From an uncultured Nostoc sp. (GTDB lineage Bacteria; Cyanobacteriota; Cyanobacteriia; Cyanobacteriales; Nostocaceae), in assembly GCF_937863485.1 (NCBI RefSeq), contig NZ_CALMFY010000165.1:33537-97536 (forward strand): DNA of 64,000 nt, in the 5' to 3' direction. Positions 27,713 to 36,211 of the stretch are shown here, in pieces. The translations under genes and the position numbers were made by a program. Each line of letters begins with the position of its first letter. Position 1 is the stretch's first letter. Below the pieces are notes generated by a model that was not told the origin of the DNA, searched no databases, and was given only the letters and a program-made list of their open reading frames with translations.

Positions 27713-27917
27713 TAGGACTTAGGCAGACTCTCCGAATTCTTCTCTACCAGACGCTGTGCGATCGCAAAGTGTCTGGTAGAGTTGGCTCTTTTGGCGTCAA
27801 TTCTTGGAAACTAGAGGCGTTCATGTAGATGTCATAGCAGAGTTGGCGGTAGCCTGCGGCAAGCCACTACATGTCTACGAGAAATTAAGCTTTTTAGCAA
27901 TTCTTGCGTAAGTCCTA
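27713..27917. repeat. Possible miniature inverted-repeat element with TAGGACTTA ends
   Basis: The left end TAGGACTTAGGCA pairs with the right end, TAGGACTTACGCA on the opposite strand, about 200 bp apart. Inside is a near-perfect 40-bp palindrome (CTCTACCAGACGCTGTGCGA ... TCTGGTAGAG) centred on GCGATCGC. It fills the spacer between psbY and folC. The ends share AGGACTTA with the element near 1300. Confidence 0.55.
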
Positions 27918-27953
27918 AACAAGTAAAATTCCCGACTCCCCACTCCCCCTTCC

Positions 27954-29252
27954 TTGAATATCGATTCTGTAATACAACCCCTTCAACGCTTTGGTGTCCA
28001 TTTGGGACTTGATCGTATTGTCAACCTATTGGCAAGTCTCGGTAATCCTCATCACCAAATCCCAGTAATTCACGTTGCTGGCACCAATGGCAAAGGTTCG
28101 GTTTGTGCCTATATTTCCTCAGTACTTACTGAGGCTGGTTATCGGACAGGACGCTACATTTCCCCCCATTTAGTTGATTGGACGGAACGTATTTGTTTAA
28201 ATGAACAGCCAATTTCCTCTGAGGAATTCAGCCAATTATTAGAAAAAGTCCAAGCTGCGATTCATCCTGAGGACGAATCGGCAACTCAGTTTGAGGTAAT
28301 TACCGCCGCCGCTTGGTTGTATTTTGCCCAGCAGCAAGTGGATGTGGCTGTGGTAGAAGTCGGACTAGGAGGGCGCTTGGATGCTACCAACGTTTGCTTA
28401 GAACCCCTGGTTACGATCATCACTTCCATCAGCCGGGAACACTGGCAGCAACTTGGCCCCACCCTCGCTGATATTGCTAGAGAAAAAGCAGGTATTCTCA
28501 AACCTGGATGTCCCGTTGTGGTTGGGCCATTGCCACCGGATGCAGAGAAAGTTGTGCGATCGCGTGCTTTAGAATTACAATGTCCGATCTTTACGCCTCA
28601 ACCCGCCCGTCAACTAGCGTCAGGATGGGCAGAATATCAAACTATTCAAAATTCTAAATCAATTAAATATCCTTTACCATTAGCCGGACAAATTCAATTA
28701 ACTAATTCAGTTTTGGCTTTAACTGCTTTAGAAATTCTCCAACAACAGGGTTGGCAGATTTCAGACGAAGCCATAATTAACGGCATGGCAAAAACTAAGT
28801 GGCCGGGACGGATGCAATGGACTACCTGGAACAACCATAAATTATTAATTGATGGTGCTCATAATACAGCTGCTGCCCAAGTTCTTCGTCAGTATGTTGA
28901 TAGCTTAGACGCAGTTAACCATGAGCCAGTCAATTGGGTTATCGGAATGTTTTCCGATAAGGATCATGCAGATATTTTTGCCGCCCTGCTGCAACCAGGC
29001 GATCGCCTTTATTTAGTACCAATATCAATAGAACCTTGGCCGGGTAGAACTTCTACTGATTTAGACTACTTAGCAAACCTAGCTTACAGCCTTTGTCCAG
29101 AATTAGGCGATCGCCAAATTTATCCAGATTTATTCACAGCATTAGAAGCCGCAACCTCAACTGCTACCACAGACGATTTAATCGTTTTGTGTGGTTCCCT
29201 TTATTTAGTAGGCGATTTTTTATCTACAACCAATATAATTCGTAAATCATAA
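27954..29252 (+). CDS. folC: Dihydrofolate synthase / folylpolyglutamate synthase
   Basis: ATP-dependent Mur-ligase-family enzyme that adds glutamate to dihydropteroate and to tetrahydrofolates. The 432-residue protein has the P-loop VIHVAGTNGKGSVCAYISSV (about residue 40), the conserved FEVITAAAWLYFA and VVEVGLGGRLDATN, and the Mur-ligase DGAHNTAAAQVL. The start at 27954 is a TTG. It gives MNIDSVIQPLQRFGVHLGLD, the usual cyanobacterial N-terminus, and no ATG is available nearby. Confidence 0.95.
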   Translation: MNIDSVIQPLQRFGVHLGLDRIVNLLASLGNPHHQIPVIHVAGTNGKGSVCAYISSVLTEAGYRTGRYISPHLVDWTERICLNEQPISSEEFSQLLEKVQAAIHPEDESATQFEVITAAAWLYFAQQQVDVAVVEVGLGGRLDATNVCLEPLVTIITSISREHWQQLGPTLADIAREKAGILKPGCPVVVGPLPPDAEKVVRSRALELQCPIFTPQPARQLASGWAEYQTIQNSKSIKYPLPLAGQIQLTNSVLALTALEILQQQGWQISDEAIINGMAKTKWPGRMQWTTWNNHKLLIDGAHNTAAAQVLRQYVDSLDAVNHEPVNWVIGMFSDKDHADIFAALLQPGDRLYLVPISIEPWPGRTSTDLDYLANLAYSLCPELGDRQIYPDLFTALEAATSTATTDDLIVLCGSLYLVGDFLSTTNIIRKS

Positions 29253-29268
29253 TTACGAATTACAAAAT

Positions 29269-30567
29269 TTATCTTTGATTCCACTGTTGTGCCGCATCTT
29301 CTACAGCTTTATCCACACTCTTCTCACCTAACATTGCTGCTTGCAAGTTTTCATAAACTGCTTTTTGTAAAAGGTTGAAATCCTTCAAAGTCGGGGTTAA
29401 TATTTCTGCTTGTTGTAGTTCTTTAGCACTAATAACTCGCGCTTTTTCTACTGTTGAAGCATTAGCTGGAATATCTTTAAAGTAACTATCAGACAATGCT
29501 TTGACTGTAGAAGGTAGGACATTTGCAGCTTTAGCAAAGGCTAACTGATTTTCGTCATTGGTAATAAATAAAGCAAACTTCACAGCGCCATCTGGTTGTT
29601 TAGTGTCGCGGGGAATAACTATGTTCATCACTGCGACATTTTTCTTGCCTGTGTCACCAGTGAGTTGAGGGGCTATTCCCGAATCTTGAGCAATTTTTGG
29701 GGCGTTATTAGCGATCGTTTTCAGAAACTCTGGCCCAGAAGCAAGAAACACAGTCTCTCCAGATTGGTATAAATCGATCGCGTGGCGATGTCCTTGCGTC
29801 AAAGCTTCTTTTGGAAGCAACCCTTTTTTATACAAGTCTACCCAATACTGAAACGCTGCTTTACCTTGTGCTGAATTAAACGCTGCTTTCCCCTCAGCAT
29901 CTACTAGGGTGACTCCCATTTGCACAAAAGATTCCAGCACTTCACCAGAATCTTGCGGTACAAAAGTCACAAAAAAGGCATATTTGCCAGTCTTATCTTT
30001 AATTTGTTGAGCTGCTTGTGCCAATTCTCTGTAGGTTGCAGGTGGTTTATTGATACCTGCCTGTTTTAATAAATCGGTGTTATAAATGGTTAACCGTGTG
30101 GTGAGATACCAGGGAATCCCAAAACTCTTGCCATTAAGCGTGCTTGCTTTCCAGATATTTGGTAGATAGGAGGAACGTACATCGTTTGAGACTTTCGCAT
30201 CTAAATCTAACCAGGCATTTCGTCCCGCAAGTTGGGAAGCAAAACCCGGATTGAGGTTAACTACATCAGGTGGTGTTTTTGCTGAGACAGCAGTTAAAAT
30301 TTTGTTCTCCATCGCCGCCCAAGGTACATCAACCCAGTTAATCTTTATACCAGGATTTTGCGATTCAAAACTCGCAATTAGGCTTTTGAAGTAGTCGGTA
30401 AATTGAGGTTGGAGTTGCATCGTCCAAAACTCAACAGTTCCCGCTCCTGAACTAGCTTGTTTTGTACCTGTACCAACATTACCTGTGCTGCAACTTACAA
30501 TCCAACTGGTTAATAAGCCAAGCAGTACAAAAGCAACAAGTTGTCTAAATTTTCGCAATTGAATCAT
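29269..30567 (-). CDS. ABC transporter sugar-binding lipoprotein (family 1)
   Basis: Extracellular solute-binding protein. A lipoprotein signal (KFRQLVAFVLLGLLTSW then IVSC) places the lipid-modified Cys at residue 26 when the ATG at 30567 is used; a longer start at 30627 exists. The body is of the maltose/glycerol-phosphate binding type (VEFWTMQLQPQFTDYFKSLI, VVNLNPGFASQLAGRN, FGIPWYLTTRLTIYNTDLLK). No permease or ATPase gene is adjacent. It is transcribed divergently from pilM. Confidence 0.88.
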   Translation of the reverse strand: MIQLRKFRQLVAFVLLGLLTSWIVSCSTGNVGTGTKQASSGAGTVEFWTMQLQPQFTDYFKSLIASFESQNPGIKINWVDVPWAAMENKILTAVSAKTPPDVVNLNPGFASQLAGRNAWLDLDAKVSNDVRSSYLPNIWKASTLNGKSFGIPWYLTTRLTIYNTDLLKQAGINKPPATYRELAQAAQQIKDKTGKYAFFVTFVPQDSGEVLESFVQMGVTLVDAEGKAAFNSAQGKAAFQYWVDLYKKGLLPKEALTQGHRHAIDLYQSGETVFLASGPEFLKTIANNAPKIAQDSGIAPQLTGDTGKKNVAVMNIVIPRDTKQPDGAVKFALFITNDENQLAFAKAANVLPSTVKALSDSYFKDIPANASTVEKARVISAKELQQAEILTPTLKDFNLLQKAVYENLQAAMLGEKSVDKAVEDAAQQWNQR

Positions 30568-30708
30568 TTTCCCAGTATTTTTACGCTTGCTCAGTGTGAA
30601 AAGCTTAGGCAGAATTGTCGAGGTCATCGGCTAAATAAATTACCTAGCACAAAGTCAGTTTTTTAGCATCATTTAAATTTTCAATTTAGCAGTCCAGCGG
30701 GCACAACT

Positions 30709-30828
30709 GTGGTAAAAAGCTTCACTAGTCTGTTTGGCAAATCGAATAAAGGGGTCGGCATTGAACTTGTAGTAAAAAGCTTCAGTGGTCTGTTTGGCAA
30801 ATCGAATAAAGGGGTTGGCATTGAACTT
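30709..30828 (+). repeat. 60-bp tandem duplication at the pilM start
   Basis: Units 30709-30768 and 30769-30828 are nearly identical (for example CTGTTTGGCAAATCGAATAA in both), with a handful of substitutions. It encodes two copies of the 20-residue PilM N-terminal tail and keeps the frame. Confidence 0.92.
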
Positions 30829-31875
30829 GCTCCCGAACGGGTAAATATAGTTCAGTTACGCAAGCAGGGTCAAGGCTTGAAACTAGAAACCTTTACATCG
30901 GTAGCAGTTCCAGAAGGCATAGTTACCGATGGTCAAATTAACGACCCCGCAGCAATGGCGCAATTAATCCAGCAGGGGCTAGCTGAGAGCAAAATCAAAA
31001 CTTCTCGTGTTGCCACTGGTGTACCGGGGCGAGATTCCATCGTTCGGATTATACCAGTGCCAGCAGAGTTAGACGACAAAGAACTGCGAGAAATGGTGCT
31101 GAACCATGAAGCAGGTTTGTATTTACCCTATCCTCGTGAAGAGGCTGATGTAGATTATCAGAAACTTGGGTATTTTGTAGATGAAGATGGCATTGAAAAA
31201 GTACATGTACTCCTAGTTGCCACCCGCAAGGAGATAACGGATACCTATATAAATACATTCGAGCAGGCAGGATTACAAATCGATGTTTTAGAAATTAACA
31301 GTTTTGCTCTGATTCGGACTATTCGCGATCAACTGCGACAATTTGGGCCGCAAGAAGCAGCAGTACTAGTTGATATAGAGTTCGATAGTACAGAAATCGC
31401 CATCATCATTAATGGAGTGCCGCAATTTTCGCGCACAGTCCCAATTGGGACTTATCAAATGCAAACTGCCTTAGCAAGGACAATGAGCTTACCCACATCA
31501 CGAGATATGGAACTCTTACACGGAATGATTATTCCCCCAACTCCCATAGACGGCGGGAAAACCGGCGTTACCGAACTCGATCCTGGGATGGCAGCCATAT
31601 TGAGAGTATTGGGAGAACTAACGGATGAACTGCGCCGTTCCATCGATTTTTACCTCAATCAAAGTGAAAATTTGGAGGTAGCGCAGATTTTATTAGCTGG
31701 CCCAGGAGGTGGACTCCAACAGCTAGATGAATTCTTTACCCAACGATTGAGCTTGCCAACTACCCAAATAGATCCAATCGGGGCTTTGTCCTTGGAAGTT
31801 GACACTGATAAATATCCACAGGTGCAACGCTCTGGCTTGGCGATTGTACTTGGTCTAGGAATGCGGGAGGTGTAA
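30709..31875 (+). CDS. pilM: Type IV pilus assembly protein PilM, with duplicated N-terminal segment
   Basis: An actin-like (FtsA/PilM) cytoplasmic ATPase that docks to PilN at the inner membrane and is needed for pilus assembly, motility and competence. The 388-residue protein has the PilM core GIELAPERVNIVQLRKQGQG, VPGRDSIVRIIPVPAEL and VLVDIEFDSTEIAIIINGVP. Unusually, the N-terminus VKSFTSLFGKSNKGVGIEL is followed directly by a second copy, VVKSFSGLFGKSNKGVGIEL, an in-frame 60-bp duplication. Translation starts at the GTG at 30709 of the first copy, because the second copy begins with GTA. It heads the operon pilM-N-O-Q. Confidence 0.93.
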   Translation: MVKSFTSLFGKSNKGVGIELVVKSFSGLFGKSNKGVGIELAPERVNIVQLRKQGQGLKLETFTSVAVPEGIVTDGQINDPAAMAQLIQQGLAESKIKTSRVATGVPGRDSIVRIIPVPAELDDKELREMVLNHEAGLYLPYPREEADVDYQKLGYFVDEDGIEKVHVLLVATRKEITDTYINTFEQAGLQIDVLEINSFALIRTIRDQLRQFGPQEAAVLVDIEFDSTEIAIIINGVPQFSRTVPIGTYQMQTALARTMSLPTSRDMELLHGMIIPPTPIDGGKTGVTELDPGMAAILRVLGELTDELRRSIDFYLNQSENLEVAQILLAGPGGGLQQLDEFFTQRLSLPTTQIDPIGALSLEVDTDKYPQVQRSGLAIVLGLGMREV

Positions 31876-31894
31876 TACCAATTTTAGATTTTGG

Positions 31895-32095
31895 ATTTTA
31901 AATTTTGGTGAAGCAGCGCAGTCCTCTCCCTACAGCCCAACCCTTGCCGGGACACCTTGCGGCGAACGGGCATCCTACGCCGGGCGCTAGCCTCTCCCAA
32001 TGTGAGAAGGGCGCACTGCCTCCTTTATGCCTCTTAACCCGTCCACCGCAGTGGCTCCTCATGAGCGACTGCACCAAGCCGAAGGGATTGTCTGT
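31895..32095 (+). repeat. Interspersed repeat between pilM and pilN
   Basis: Nearly the same sequence as two parts of the 12595-13065 block. Shared pieces include GGTGAAGCAGCGC, CTACAGCCCAACCCTTGCCG, CTTGCGGCGAACGGGCATCC and CCGTCCACCGCAGTGGCTCC. It separates pilM from pilN, which are normally closely spaced. It creates an artificial 85-codon open frame in front of pilN. Confidence 0.85.
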
Positions 32096-32159
32096 TTTGA
32101 CAGTGACGCTGTTTGAGAATTCTCAAACCATAATATTTATTCCTAGTTGGTGTGAGAAA

Positions 32160-32936
32160 ATGTACAGTTTGGATGTTAACTTTCTTAAAGACCGCCCAGC
32201 ATACCAGGAAAAGCCTAAGAGAAAGGGAGGTATATCCCTAAACCTGCCTACGGGGAATTTAACACCAGTATATGTGGGAGTTGCAGTGGGTGTAGGTCTT
32301 CCAGCTTTATTGGGAGTTAGTTGGTGGTTTTTGCAAGGGAAGATTGTTGAATTAGATGGTCAGATTGCACAACTTGACCAAGAAAGCAAGAGATTAGATA
32401 CAGAAATAGGAAATATTAACAAAATCAAAGCCGAGACGAATGCAATAAAAGGGGAAACCCAAGCTTTGGTCACTGTATTTGACCAAATTCGACCTTGGTC
32501 AGCAATGCTGCAAGATTTGCGCGATCGCACCCCAGCGGCAGTGCAAATCGAGAATATCAAGCAAATCCCACCAATTGCGGCAGCGGTAGGTCAGCCAGCA
32601 AACAATCCCGCCGGGGGATTAGAAATTACTGGATTGGCTCGTTCTTTTAACGATGTCAATGATTTCTTATTGACTTTACAACAGTCTCAGTTCTTGAAGT
32701 CCACAGAAAGCAGAATTCTGACGGCAACGTTAGTAGATGCTCCCTTAACACCAGGTGTGGGTCAACCTATTAGTAGTGTAATAATTAAGCCGCCCCAACT
32801 AGTGAAATACACTATTCAATCGAGCATGAACGATGTTCCAGCTTCGGAATTAATCCGGGAGTTAGAAAAAAAAGGCACAGTGGGGTTAGTGACTCGAATT
32901 CGTAGTATGCAACAAACAGGAGTCATTTCAAAATGA
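32160..32936 (+). CDS. pilN: Type IV pilus assembly protein PilN
   Basis: A bitopic inner-membrane protein whose short cytoplasmic tail binds PilM and whose periplasmic domain pairs with PilO. The 258-residue product begins YSLDVNFLKDRPAYQEK, the conserved tail, then has a membrane helix (about residues 40-62, VGVAVGVGLPALLGVSWWFL), a coiled coil and a ferredoxin-like fold (GLEITGLARSFNDVNDFLLT). The ATG at 32160 is chosen; the frame is open back to 31905 only because the inserted repeat happens to lack stops. The 3' end overlaps pilO by 4 bp. Confidence 0.92.
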   Translation: MYSLDVNFLKDRPAYQEKPKRKGGISLNLPTGNLTPVYVGVAVGVGLPALLGVSWWFLQGKIVELDGQIAQLDQESKRLDTEIGNINKIKAETNAIKGETQALVTVFDQIRPWSAMLQDLRDRTPAAVQIENIKQIPPIAAAVGQPANNPAGGLEITGLARSFNDVNDFLLTLQQSQFLKSTESRILTATLVDAPLTPGVGQPISSVIIKPPQLVKYTIQSSMNDVPASELIRELEKKGTVGLVTRIRSMQQTGVISK

Positions 32937-33709
32937 CGCTGAGTGATGATTTAAATTTTGCCGAACATGGTGGGGAATTTGATTCTGCAACGCCAGCCTA
33001 CCCTGTGGTATTTGGCATTGCCTTCACACCAAAAATCATTGGGATCTTGGTAGGGGTAATTGGTTTAGCGGGAGCAGCTTACATATTGTTAAACCTGCTG
33101 ATGCCAGCTTGGGAAAGCTATCAGCAGCAGCAAGCAAAAAGCTTAGAACTGCAAGCGCAAGTTGCCCAGAAAAAAGCCAATATCAAACAGATTGACAAAG
33201 TTAAAGACGAACTAGCACAGGCAAAACAGCAAAAAGTTCAAGTTTTAGGTTTATTTGCTAACGAAAAAACTTCGGATACATTGCTGTTGGATATGAACCG
33301 TTTAGTTGAGTCTGGCAATACCCCAACTTCTATAAATGCAGTAAGAGCCAAACTGAAGAAATTTGTGCCAGTTTCTCAAAAACCAGAACCGATTATCGAT
33401 GGAAGTCTAGGACTACTGGTTGACGGCAAGCTGCAACGTAGCAGCATCAATGCCGAAATTACCGGTACTTATGAACAAACGCAATCAATAATCCGTAACA
33501 TTGAGCGTTTACAGCCTTTGTTAATAATTAAAGATTATCAAGCAACTTTGGCTCCAGCAGAGTCAAGATCCCCATTAGATAAAACGCCTGTGCAGGTAGG
33601 TCCAGCAGCGATTAATACATCATTCCAGTTACAGATATTGATGCCACTTAGTCCAGAAGAAATAGCAGCCGCAGCCGCAGCCGCTGCTAAAACTGCCCCG
33701 AAAAAGTAG
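32933..33709 (+). CDS. pilO: Type IV pilus assembly protein PilO
   Basis: The heterodimer partner of PilN in the alignment subcomplex. The 258 residues comprise a short cytoplasmic tail, one membrane helix (about residues 35-58, IGILVGVIGLAGAAYILLNL), a coiled coil (YQQQQAKSLELQAQVAQKKA) and the periplasmic core with AEITGTYEQTQSIIRNIERL. The tail ends in an Ala-rich run. Its ATG overlaps the pilN stop (ATGA), showing translational coupling. Confidence 0.92.
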   Translation: MTLSDDLNFAEHGGEFDSATPAYPVVFGIAFTPKIIGILVGVIGLAGAAYILLNLLMPAWESYQQQQAKSLELQAQVAQKKANIKQIDKVKDELAQAKQQKVQVLGLFANEKTSDTLLLDMNRLVESGNTPTSINAVRAKLKKFVPVSQKPEPIIDGSLGLLVDGKLQRSSINAEITGTYEQTQSIIRNIERLQPLLIIKDYQATLAPAESRSPLDKTPVQVGPAAINTSFQLQILMPLSPEEIAAAAAAAAKTAPKK

Positions 33710-33715
33710 TTATGA

Positions 33716-33785
33716 GTTAGGAGACGCGAAAAATCTTTGTCTGTACAGGAGTTAGGAAACGCGAAAAATCTTTGTCTGTACAGGA
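33716..33785 (+). repeat. 35-bp direct repeat, two copies, between pilO and pilQ
   Basis: Two 35-bp units (33716-33750 and 33751-33785) start GTTAGGAGACGCG or GTTAGGAAACGCG, continue AAAAATCTTTGTCTGTACAG and end GA; they differ at one position. A related inverted copy lies near 46233-46263. The repeats sit within the pil operon upstream of pilQ. Confidence 0.85.
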
Positions 33786-33876
33786 GTTAGGAATTATGAG
33801 TTATCATTCCTGACTATTCACTCCTAACTATTCAAAATTGTTTGTAAACAAGGTTTTATTAAGTGAGGAATGAACT

Positions 33877-36060
33877 GTGAAACAGCTTCACGGTAATAGT
33901 TTTATATTAGGTACTGCCGCTTTTGTATTTTTGGCAGCTCAACCAGTTTGGGCACAAATTAGTCAAGTTACTAATGTACAGTTAAATCCAGTTAATGGTG
34001 GAATTAGCGTTGCTTTGAAAACTTCTTCAGGGTCACGCCCCCAAGTTTTCACGACAAAAAGAGGTAAGACTTTAGTCGCAGATGTTATCAATACTCAATT
34101 ACGATTACCACAAGGCAATAGTTTTCGTCAAGATAGCCCAGCACCAGGAATCGCCTCTGTGGAGGTTAGTCAGCTTGATGCCAATAGCATCCGGGTGACG
34201 GTAACTGGCAGCAACAACGTACCTAGCAGTCAACCGGTGGTGCGATCGCCAAATGGAATTACACTCAGGTTTAGCCCATCCGCAGGCACTATAGCATCAA
34301 CACCAACGCCAACAGTGCCAACATCCACAGCACCGCCTGTTACTACTCCAGCCCAACCGGGTCAAAAGCCAAGTGTTCTGGTTCCCAACCCGGAAATCAC
34401 CATTGACGGAAAACCTGCACAAGCTGCTGGTCCAGGTCAACCTGTAAGTCAGGCTCCACCTTTCTTACCGAGAGCCGTTGCCCCACCTGTGGGAGATATT
34501 GCCATCTCCAATACTGATGCTTCTCCTAGCGCCATTGACTTAGGAACTCAGGAACGTGTACCCCGCCTGGTACTGCGAGATGCGCCGGTGCGTGAGGTTT
34601 TGTCATTGCTTGCCCGTGCGGCTAATTTGAACCTGGCTTATGTTGGAGGTGAGCAAGCTGCTGGTGCTGGAGGTCAAGCAACTTCTCAAACAATCTCCCT
34701 GGATATAGAAAACGAGCCAGTGCAAGATGTATTTAACTACGTCTTGCGCTTGAGTGGTTTGGAAGCTAACCGCAGTAATCGTACAGTTTTTGTTGGGCCT
34801 AAACTACCTAATTCCACCCGTGACATGGTTATGCGTAGCCTGCGACTCAATCAGGTATCAGTGGGAGTCGCCCTGAACTTTTTAGTCGGCTTGGGTGCAG
34901 AAAGTGCTGTCAGCCGCGAACGACAAGTTACCAGCGTTAATGCCGTACCCGTGGGTACTGGAGTTGCGCCTATCACCCAAACTCAGACAACTACAGAAAC
35001 CAGAGTTGAAACTCAACGTGTTAATTTTACAGACTCTAACCCATTACTGAGAGGTTTACAGGCATTAGGAGATGAGCGCACCAATGCCATTACCTTAATT
35101 GGCGCTCCCCGGCTAGTTGAGATGGCTATGGCTCAACTAACTCAGCTTGATATCCGCCGTCGTCAAGTGGTAGTCAACGTCAAGATTGTCGATGTTAATC
35201 TCTTGAACACCCAGGACTACAACACTAGCTTTTCTTTTGGGCTTGGCAACAGCTTCTTTTCAAATGATGGTGGTGCAGCAACTCTAAATTTTGGCGGTTC
35301 CAGAACACCTACTAGTTCTGAAGTAAGAAGTAGCGTTCCAAATGCTCCTAATGCACTAACTCCTGGAGGTCTAGGTCCACCAACGATTCAGAATCCAACA
35401 TCTAATTTCACTTCTCCATACAGGTTCACCAAGTCTCTTCTCACTAGCTTGCAAGCTCAAGTCACAAATGGCAATGCCAAGATTTTGACTGACCCAACCT
35501 TGATTGTGCAAGAAGGTCAGCAGGCTCTTATCAACCTGACTCAAGAAGTAGTGGGAAATATAACCCTCCAAACAACGGATACTTCTGGTGGTTCTAGGAC
35601 AGAAAGAAATATTGTTAAACAAAACGTTGGCTTAACCTTGAATGTGAAAATTGAGCGCATTGACGATAATGGTTTCGTTTCTCTATCGGTTGCTCCTACT
35701 GTCAGCGCTCCTTCAGGCTCACAAGATACAGGAAATGGAACTATTACTTTAGTGGCTCAGCGCTCCCTTACTTCTGGCTTAATTCGCTTACGAGATGGTC
35801 AGACACTAATCCTGAGTGGCATCATTCAAGATGCAGACAGGACAACTGTTTCCAAGATTCCTATTTTGGGTGATCTTCCGTTGATTGGTGCGCTGTTTAG
35901 AAGTACAAACAGAAATAATCAGCGCAATGAGGTGATTGTGTTACTCACACCTCAGATTATGGATGACTCTGATAACTCCTCCTACGGCTATAACTACACC
36001 CCCAGCCCAGAAGTGCGGCAAATCCTTGAGCGTCGGGGGTTGAAAGTTCCGGCGAGGTAA
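33877..36060 (+). CDS. pilQ: Type IV pilus secretin PilQ
   Basis: The outer-membrane secretin through which the pilus passes. The 727-residue protein starts at a GTG with a signal peptide ending near QPVWAQ. It then has an AMIN domain (VTNVQLNPVNGGISVALKTS, FRQDSPAPGIASVEVSQLDA), a Pro/Thr-rich linker, the secretin N-domains (RLVLRDAPVREVLSLLARAA) and the secretin core with its signature RDGQTLILSGIIQDADRTTV then SKIPILGDLPLIGALFRST. It is the last gene of pilM-N-O-Q and is followed by a strong hairpin. Confidence 0.95.
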   Translation: MKQLHGNSFILGTAAFVFLAAQPVWAQISQVTNVQLNPVNGGISVALKTSSGSRPQVFTTKRGKTLVADVINTQLRLPQGNSFRQDSPAPGIASVEVSQLDANSIRVTVTGSNNVPSSQPVVRSPNGITLRFSPSAGTIASTPTPTVPTSTAPPVTTPAQPGQKPSVLVPNPEITIDGKPAQAAGPGQPVSQAPPFLPRAVAPPVGDIAISNTDASPSAIDLGTQERVPRLVLRDAPVREVLSLLARAANLNLAYVGGEQAAGAGGQATSQTISLDIENEPVQDVFNYVLRLSGLEANRSNRTVFVGPKLPNSTRDMVMRSLRLNQVSVGVALNFLVGLGAESAVSRERQVTSVNAVPVGTGVAPITQTQTTTETRVETQRVNFTDSNPLLRGLQALGDERTNAITLIGAPRLVEMAMAQLTQLDIRRRQVVVNVKIVDVNLLNTQDYNTSFSFGLGNSFFSNDGGAATLNFGGSRTPTSSEVRSSVPNAPNALTPGGLGPPTIQNPTSNFTSPYRFTKSLLTSLQAQVTNGNAKILTDPTLIVQEGQQALINLTQEVVGNITLQTTDTSGGSRTERNIVKQNVGLTLNVKIERIDDNGFVSLSVAPTVSAPSGSQDTGNGTITLVAQRSLTSGLIRLRDGQTLILSGIIQDADRTTVSKIPILGDLPLIGALFRSTNRNNQRNEVIVLLTPQIMDDSDNSSYGYNYTPSPEVRQILERRGLKVPAR

Positions 36061-36100
36061 TAAAGATAATGAGCAGGTGAGTTACCTCTGGCAAAAACTC

Positions 36101-36133
36101 AGATCCCCGACTTCTTTAAGAAGTCGGGGATCT
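36101..36133. terminator. Strong 33-bp palindromic hairpin after pilQ
   Basis: AGATCCCCGACTTCTT and AAGAAGTCGGGGATCT are perfect 16-bp arms around a single central base, followed by TGTTGTT. It lies between the convergent pilQ and Uma2 genes and is the best-preserved copy of the hairpin family also seen at 21458 and 37891. Confidence 0.75.
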
Positions 36134-36211
36134 TGTTGTTCACGAGTCGGATTAAATTTAAATGTCATTCTAAGTTATCACATACTTATAAAACAGCAAA
36201 TGGGGTTGTGG

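Noticed and set aside
29269..30627. Complete sugar ABC transporter operon
   Set aside because: Only the binding lipoprotein is present. The neighbours are folC and pilM, and the ABC ATPase at 6650-7633 is of a different, exporter-like class.
31905..32159. 85-codon N-terminal extension of PilN
   Set aside because: The codons belong to the inserted repeat (the same DNA occurs at 12620-12730 in noncoding context). The family N-terminus begins at 32160.
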